Source: Bondarzewia mesenterica (taxonomy: Eukaryota > Basidiomycota > Agaricomycetes > Russulales > Bondarzewiaceae). From it: a DNA stretch of 64,000 nt. The notes below the pieces were generated by a model. The model had not been told where the DNA came from and searched no databases. It saw only the letters and a list, made by a program, of their open reading frames with translations. The position numbers were made by a program, and so were the translations under genes. Location of the stretch: contig SGPL01000080.1 in the NCBI GenBank assembly GCA_004802705.1, positions 1 to 64,000 on the forward strand, in the 5' to 3' direction. Position 1 is the stretch's first letter; the number at the start of each line of letters is the position of its first letter. Shown here one piece after another: positions 56,001 through 64,000 of this stretch.

Positions 56001-59000
56001 TAGCATAGAAAACTTTGAGATTAGAGAAGTGCACATAAGGAATCCTTAAAGAGAAACTAAGGTTGAGTAAAAGTCATTGCTTTCAGAGGATAATCATAAT
56101 CAGATGAGCTAGACTTCTGCCCCCATTGGGATAGCCTTAAGATGAATTAGATTAAAGACTAAAACTCTGGCAGCACTGTACTAGCAGTCTATAAGAAGAT
56201 GGTGAGAGAATCCTTCAAATGCACTCTTTACTACTGGAAGTCCCGCAAGTGACTGACAAGAGAACAATATCTCAAGTTCAATAAGGAGAAAATCAACCCT
56301 AAGGAAACCTATATTTCTCAAGTGAAATTCTTCCTGCTTTTAAGCCTTTGTGATGAGGCTATGTAAGTACAAAGAGAAACCAATGAGTGCTGCATAAAAG
56401 CAGTAATGCACTACTTTTTCTAAGCATCTCTGCACTATGCTGTATGCTCTAATAGTGTTTGAGGCAGTCTGCTCCACTCTGCTCCACAAACTCGCAGCTC
56501 TATAACATTAGTATGATATCACAGGATATCACCATGATATCATAAGGTAAAATACATACAGCTTTGAAGGTAGAGTGACTCCCTAATCCAAAATTAAATC
56601 AGAGCTCCACTGAGTGATCAAAAGTGAGGCTATGAGGCTGATCGATTATGGACTGAGTCCACTGGTCCTTATGTATCCTAAACCTGTAGACTAAATTGAA
56701 CTAGGGTTGTCAGATACATAAGTCCTAGGTAAAACTGCAGCAGACCATATCAAAACAAAAAGAAAGTAAGGGAAAGTCAAAAATGAGTGTATAAATGTAA
56801 ATAAAATAGTTCTACATGCCATCTATCAGACTTATTTGTGCATATAAATAAGAAAAGTCAGAAGCATTTGGTAGTATAAATGAACAAAAGGAATAAAAGG
56901 GCGTGAGGTCATACTCAAAGAGAAATTTAAATAATGAGCTAAAAATAAGAGAGTGAAGAAGTTGAATAAGGAGTGTAACTGAAATAGCAGAACAACGAAT
57001 AGTGCGTTAGATTCAATATTCAGCTTCTTGTAAGAGGAGGGGGTTATACACATGATGAGTAGAAGAAAATAAATAAAAGTGGGGTGTGGTATATCAAGGA
57101 GGTAGAACTAATGTCCAATAAGGCAAATGGGGGGAGCAGGGAGTGATAAATGAGATGCAGAATGCAGATGATCACGACAATAAGGAAGATGAATGACACA
57201 AGTTCAGCATAGCTTTTGAGATTAATGATGATGAAGGCGATGAGCATGTGAGTCTATGTGTGCATGCTGAACTTGTTATACTGATTCGATGCCTGTGAAT
57301 CCAGTATGCCTATTGCTATCACTTAGAAATCGATGAGACAAATAGTAACTCACAGAATCTGATCTTTCTTACTCTGAGTCTGCTTCCTCAGCCTCTCTCT
57401 CCAGCATCTCCTTCAGTTCTCTCTGCATCTAGCTAGTAATAACAATCCACAGAGATCATTTATAGTGAAAGAACTGTTGAACTGCATACCACAAAGCAGA
57501 AACCTACTGCCATACCACCCTCTCTATTCATCCACCTACTGGCAAACTCTCTGCTTTTATCTACAATAACTCAGGACCAGAATCATGATGAATGAGAAAG
57601 ATGCTGAAGTGTGAGTCACAAAACAGTAGCTCACCAATCAGAAATTCACACGTGGATGATGGACTAATAGAAAGAGTAATTGAGATGAATGAGAATATGA
57701 TAGAGTGGAATTCTGACAAATACTAGGTAAAAACAATATAATTCATGGGCTTAAGCAATAAAAGTGGTCAATGCATCAAGGAAGAGAAGAATGATGAGGG
57801 GGGATAGATTACATGTGGTTCATCAATAGATCAATGAGAAGTCGTACTCGATTTGGCCAAAGCAGGAGTTAGAATGTGCTGAATTCAAGATCTCAGAAGA
57901 TGAAGAGGTATATAATGAGAAATAACCAATGAGGAGGGAAGGCGTAAAAGATGAAGGTATTGACATGGTAGATAGTAATTGTGTTTGAGTTATACAGCAC
58001 ACGTTCTTGTATGTGTCTATTGTATGCCTCAATTACCTCATGCTTCTAAGTGATTCTGATCTTATCAACTTTGGTCTCAGCTTCACCTAGTAATTTTGAG
58101 TATCAAGTGATCCTTCAGCAAACTCCTGCTCATGCATTTAGAATTCATTTGGAAATTCTAGATGATCTCTATTTGTCTGCTCAAAGCCCAAGCCCTTTAT
58201 CCAGGCAATGGCATGAGTGCACACTAAGATAACATTAGAGTTCCAAACAATTCTAGAGCATGTCGTCAGGCCTTAAAGAAATGCCATATCTATAATAAGG
58301 TAGTATTTCTCTAGAGTGGCAGTGAGAAGTTTTTTATAAAGACCATGAACAACCTTTGCATCATGTCAACTGCTCAGGGCATTGACCATCGCATGAATGA
58401 TAGTGCTTAATATACAAAACATCATTCAAAGATGTTGAAAGGAGATAAAATACATCACACATCTTCAAGAGAGAAAGTCAACACCATTAACTTACAAGAT
58501 AAATAGCTATCTATTGAACCTCGACAAAAATAATGATTTTGATATAAAACCCTCATATATAAGAATTTGATATAAAATTAAGCTATTTTAACTTAGCTAA
58601 AATATATAAAAATTGATTAAATGCTTTATATAATAAGTTTATATAATATATAATTAACTATTTAATGATAATTTGAATAGACTAGATTAGTTATATAAAT
58701 TTTAACTTTTTAAAAATTATAATAAAAATTATTATATCTATAGTTAATAAGCATTTAATAAAAATTAAAGTTGCTCAAAAATAAGATTAAATTAAATTGA
58801 TTAAAGTTTATTTACACAGAGTGATTTTTTGATAAAGTAAGATCAGAAGCATAAAGCTGATATTAGCTGAATGCAAAGTGAGTTATCTTATTGCTTGATT
58901 GTCTTTACAATTAACTTTTATCAAGTCTTTATTGCTCTCATTTATTGTTAGCTCACTCCTCATATTACTTTTTTTATTCTGTTCTCTATATATTAACAGT

Positions 59001-61364
59001 ATTAAGAAAGAATGAGAAAGATAATTATATATAAAGTATTAATAGTAGCAAATAGCCTACTACTTTATAAGTTACTTAACTTGCTTTGAGTATAATTAAT
59101 AAAAAATAGGGCATAATAAGTATATATCTTATAATAAAAATGCTATCTACTAAATGAAAGAAATAATATTACTATCAAAGAAATATAAATAATCTCACTA
59201 TTATCTCTCACTATCATAAATTACTGCCTCTTTATTATTCTCTTCATTCTGCTTATTTAGTCTCTTTTACACATTTAGTTTCTTCTACTTATTTAATTTT
59301 TACTAGTTGCCTATAAATATATTCATCTTTTAGAGCTACTGTTTAATTTTATTATTATAAAGATCAATAAGCCTCAATGTTTTAATATAAAAAAGATGAT
59401 AAAAGAGAAAAAGCTAATTTAAGTAAATAACAATCTTTTATTTATATTTTTCTATAATTAATATTTATTAGCTTAAGTAATAGTTTTTCATCTCAGTTTC
59501 ATTTAGTTAACAAAATCCTCATAAGATTCCCCTATCCATCTTTACTATTAATATAAATGTCACTATTATTGGCCTTACTTTCACTCTCACCTCAAATTGT
59601 TATATTCTGACTTGATCAGATAAAGCATTTTATCTTAACTACTAATTCTCTCATTCTTATCAAAGATACTCTGCTCTCCCTTTAAGGTCCTATTCTCTCT
59701 ATAGTTAGTTTATAGTTTTTTTTTATTATGCCTTTTCATTCTTTTAGTGTTATTATTAATATCATTTATTTTATTAATGTCTTTAAAAAGTTTAAAGGTA
59801 TAGTTGTATTCTTAAAATATCTTTTTAAAGAATTTTATGAGATGAATGATAAGAATTAAAGCATATATATCAACTCTCTTAACCATCAGTTCACAATAAT
59901 CACTTAATTAAAGATAATAATAAGAGTAAAGCTAAATATCTTTATTTTTGTAATAATTATAGTAACAGCTGAGTTGACAGAGAAGGAGGGATTAATAATG
60001 ATGATATATTTATTAAAAGCATTGCAATTAGATCAAGTTTATATATGCTCTTAAATCAACCACCGGAATAGTCATGAATATTACTTGAGTACTCTTATCT
60101 TCTTGACTAACTATGGACGCATACCTATCATACTTCTAATAAAGCAGCTTGACTAACTACGATCTTGTTACCTACTTGAGTCTTTTCATACTCCTACACC
60201 CTTATATTATTATATAATCATGATTTGTATACTATAGTAGACATTATTTATACTTCACCAGACTTGATATTATTTCTTCAGTGTGATCTTTTTTATCTAC
60301 CCTTGTATTATATGTAAATCTATTGCAATAAGACATAGAGTTCAAGTTCTTACCTTTGCTTTTTTATCTTACTCAACCTAGCCTGCAGCTAGAGTCCCTG
60401 AAGCCTTTGAAGCCTTAACTAAGTATAATTAGGCTAAATTATTAAGTTAAAGCCACTAAAACNTGACTGTTTTGATATGAATAACATGCACATAAAATNT
60501 GTAGTTAATATTAGGAGTATAGATAGCNTAAGTACATTAACACTATTGAATATCAATACTGCAATAATCAATAAAGATAATAATAATAATCAGGCATTTA
60601 AAGATCTTGAGAAGAAAAGCATACATATCTGTTATGCATTTTTTGAATGCTTGCTATAAAATAACTATTTTAAGTAGTTATTTAGATTAGAGACCTTTTA
60701 TAAGCATCAGNTCATGACTGTTGCCAACAAAGCACATGTAATTCTAGTAATATTAAAATGAATTTTAAAAGAATTATNGTAAGCAATAAATCTTACAAGT
60801 TATATTAAGAGCAGAGAACTTGATAANAATATTCTCAGCAATAGTGTTAAATTATATTTTGAGACTATCTATGACTCACTAGAGCTTGGGACTATATATT
60901 CATTTCAGAGAATTGATCTTAGTCTGACTAGTTGAATTTTGCACAGTAAGTCTGACTAATAGAGTATATCACAAAATCTTTTATAGCTTTATTCACATTT
61001 ATANCTGTAATAATTAGNTTAACATNATCATTAGATATCCTACTAAAAATAATATTTTATTTCTGAACTCACTATTAAGCTTATAACNCATATGATATAT
61101 TTTGCACATTGCTGCTATTGCATTTTTAAGAATGCCTATATTTATTTNGNATGCTTNAAGAAAGAGGCAATAATCTTATTTAAGCTTGACATTATTAAGT
61201 GGTTATTTATAATAAGAATAGAGCNGCAATAGAGAGCGTACTCGATGCCAACCTTANTAGTAAGAGTGCTAGGGTTGATGCTGATCAAGATGATAGCAGA
61301 AGGGAAAGGCTAGCNAGCTATGCTGATGCAGAGGAGATTCATGAATGAGCATTCACTTGTTTCT

Positions 61365-61655
61365 CATGTAAGTATGCTTNTATGGCNAGGCCCACAGTGC
61401 CCTCCNAGATTATATTGTGGAGACCATGTAGGTCGAGAAGAGCCAGCTCTTTAGGATTGAGATAAGCTTCAGGCTCCATNGGCCTCATCTAGATATCAGG
61501 ACTNGAGNGAGCNATNAAACGAGCATTGAAGNGCAAGCCATAGAGGTAAGGCTTCACCTCGACCTCAGATGAAATGTAGGGAGCATTGTTGNATGAGTCA
61601 GGAACAGTGTGGTGAATCATGCTTATGATAATAGTAGACTTAGAGTCTTAGTCAG
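61365..61655 (-). pseudogene. Possible decayed coding remnant
   Basis: A minus-strand frame stays protein-like for about 95 codons with one clear TAG and several Ns: SMIHHTVPDS, APYISSEVEVKPYLYGL, MRPMEPEAYLNPKELALLDL and HGLHNI. The stretch is less AT-rich than its surroundings. Family not recognised; Ns prevent a firm call. Confidence 0.35.
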
Positions 61656-64000
61656 AAGTGAGGCTGCTGNCATGATGGCGAGAGTGAATAAAAAGCAAAN
61701 ATAAAGGAACACAGAAGAANNACAAGACAATAAATAAAAGCAATGTACAACAAGTATTCNCACAGTGCAGAAGCAACATCANACAGAGTGCNGATGCACA
61801 GTTAAGTTAGGTAAAGTGTAGAAGATCGAATAATGACTATTGAACAAAAGGTCACATGTAAAGTGGGTGTATAAAAAAGCATAGNAGATCNTATCATGTT
61901 GNTGAATGACACGATNAGCTCTTCAGTGCTTATATTCTTCTCAATAAATGCAGCAGAAATGAATTATAATATACCACTTCAGGTAGCCCTTTATAGATCC
62001 TTTATTAAGTNACATCTTTTATTTTTGAAANATAAGTTTAATTAATCTTCAACTATAAGTTAAATCTTAAATAAGAACTATTACTACTTATATCATTTTT
62101 AGGTNTTATATTATGCCNTTTCANAAGTAAGAGACTGTTTANCAGNTCTATATGTATGCCAATGACAATTGAACTCATGANTAACATATCTCTTTTGTTG
62201 ATATTGCTATTTGCTTGAAAGACATTCTATATTATTATAACTCATATTTTTATATTTTTATATTTTTTATTCTTAGTATAATCTAGGTTTATATATAGCT
62301 AAATGTAATAAGTAGGCTAATTAAAATGAGAGGTNATATNGNCATATACTAAAAGCTTAGCATATAACTAATAGCACTATTATAAGAAATNCTATAATTT
62401 TATCATATTTAATATTATAGTAAAAGCCCTTGATGAAGATCTTCATAATTTAAAATCAAAATCAAAATNACTATAATATTAATTAAAATATTGCTCTTTA
62501 TTCTTATAAATTAAAAATACATTATATTAATAAGCATATTATGAATATAAAATAAAGATTTTAATTAGTAAAGTATTAATTAAGATATTNCTCTTTNATT
62601 ATTATAAGTTTAAAATAGCTTATNTGAGATGGNNTTATTTTTATCTAATAAAAATATAACTTGAAGGTTATTGATGAGCAAATTATGAATTTATATAATT
62701 AAAATCAAAATTAATAAAGTATTAANTGAGATATTGTNAATTCNTTCTTCAAAATATTATATTTTTATCAGNTTTTTCAGTTTTTTTTTTGCAATAANTA
62801 AAGTAAAAATAAACTTTTAACTTAAGTTNGTATTGCACTTTATTAATTTAGCTTTATAAATTCAAAAATAATTAAATATAATATAATATAAATATTAAAN
62901 AAATTAAATTAAACTTATTATAAGCAACAAATACNCATAAGAAATTTTGCTCCCACTCATGTAAAATCATTTNTTTATAAGGGTGAATCAGCTCACTNAA
63001 GTTTTATCATCATTGTTATTATACAAGTTAACCTAAATTAATGCACATTATTTGTAACATTATTTTATTATTATTGTTGTNTTANATATATTATAAGGAT
63101 AAAGTATGCATTAAATAGCACTCAATGAGACTNAAAGGACAGANAGAAATCTATCAAGTTATACTTAAATTTAATAATATTTATATATAATATATCTATA
63201 TNATCATTCTTAAATGCTAATACACTTGTGATGCCTTTAAAGGAGAAATAACACTCCAAAAAAATCACAAGTGATATGTACAGAGGTGAATTGAGTAGAC
63301 ATCTGTTATAAAGATATGAATNGATGAGTGGATGAGTACAAAGGAGTAATAGTCATGTGTGATATATTGNAATATTAAAGCAATATTTTGATAATAAATA
63401 AAGTCAGTGCAATGTCTCTGTTGAAGGTTCAAATAGTATAGAAGAAGAGGATGAAGAGGGTATGTAGAGATAAAATAGATGATAACAAGATATATGTAAA
63501 GATATAGAGATGAAATNATTANGGTCAGATTAANTCATAGTAAAGTCAAAGTCAAAGTCGCAGTTCACAGATCATAGTCCATAGGTGTTGTAAAATCTAA
63601 AGTCTAGAGACTAATTTAATATTTTACAGAGATGCATAGTAGCTTATATATTGAGTGAGGAGCAGAGTTAAAAGACTAAAAGATATAGTGAATATTATAT
63701 AAGTAANGTAAAAAAAAGAGTGAATAAAAGTAAAGTCAAAGAAAANAAAAGTTTAATAGAAAACAAGGATAAAAAATGTATTGTGACTAGTAATCTAGCA
63801 TTAAATTAAAGAAAAGTAAAGACATGTAAGTTTAAAGAGTAAAAGATAATCTGTCAAAGCCAATAAGTGCCTTATAAAGTATTTAAAATGTATAAAGAAT
63901 AGTGACATCAGAATAAATAATTACAAGCTCTAAGCGATATCAAATCAGAATGAGTAATGAGTGATATCATGANGAGGCAGCTGATTATACTNANGGTCAT

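Larger units (their letters stand above)
48611..64000. other. AT-rich, CpG-poor repeat block 2 (runs off the window)
   Basis: More than 15 kb without a credible intact gene. Composition grows more extreme after about 58,500. Contains inverted LTR-like copies, a degenerate tandem array and frames riddled with stops (listed separately). A less AT-rich patch at about 53,280-54,250 may be the remains of another insertion. Ns are frequent from 60,463 onward, so fine detail there is unreliable. Confidence 0.7.

Noticed and set aside
1..64000. Viral, CRISPR or toxin systems
   Set aside because: No spaced direct-repeat array, no viral replicase or capsid motif and no toxin family was recognised on either strand.

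Overview
The window looks like nuclear DNA of a filamentous basidiomycete, probably an agaricomycete. The genes are split by many short GT-AG introns (about 45-70 nt), are packed on both strands, and encode typical fungal proteins: eS25, SPT4, the Mediator subunit MED13, the GPI-anchor enzyme PIG-A/GPI3, a BIG1-type ER membrane protein, a PHO80-type cyclin, cytochromes P450 and a cysteine-rich secreted protein. There are no bacterial operons, no CRISPR array and no recognisable virus. Assignments come from reading protein motifs and re-joining exons by eye; nothing was searched against a database.

Region 1 (1-36,020) is gene-rich and moderately GC-rich. In order: FGGY carbohydrate kinase (-, cut by the window start); dynamin-like nuclear GTPase of the SLIP-GC type (+); ribosomal protein eS25 (-); an unrecognised 383-aa protein with an internal repeat (+); a small secreted cysteine-rich protein (-); a phosphoesterase-like/DUF2433 protein fused to an RRM and RGG tail (-); MED13 (+, divergent from the previous gene); BIG1-like protein (-); an unrecognised single-pass membrane protein (-); PIG-A/GPI3 (-); a class-3 (diacylglycerol-type) lipase (+); SPT4 (-); and two P450 genes pointing at each other, the first a pseudogene and the second nearly intact.

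Region 2 (about 36,300-43,850) and region 4 (48,611-64,000) are AT-rich, poor in CpG and almost free of open frames. They hold decayed repeats: a 460-bp fold-back element, three solo-LTR-like copies (one with a perfect 5-bp target duplication), a pair of inverted 550-bp LTR-like repeats, a degenerate tandem array and reading frames broken by stops of the C-to-T type. This looks like repeat-rich heterochromatin shaped by cytosine deamination or a RIP-like process. Region 3 (about 44,400-48,610) is a small island of normal sequence between the AT-rich blocks, with a PHO80-type cyclin and an unrecognised nuclear-type protein, both on the minus strand.

Several conserved genes carry single-base frame breaks, some at homopolymers (MED13, the start of the second P450), and the GTPase has an in-frame TGA. 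Ns lie at 1,447 and 1,453 and are frequent after 60,463. Consensus error must therefore be weighed against true gene decay. Well-supported oddities are two consecutive microexons (3 and 7 nt) in the GTPase gene and three GC-AG introns (GTPase, BIG1-like, PIG-A).
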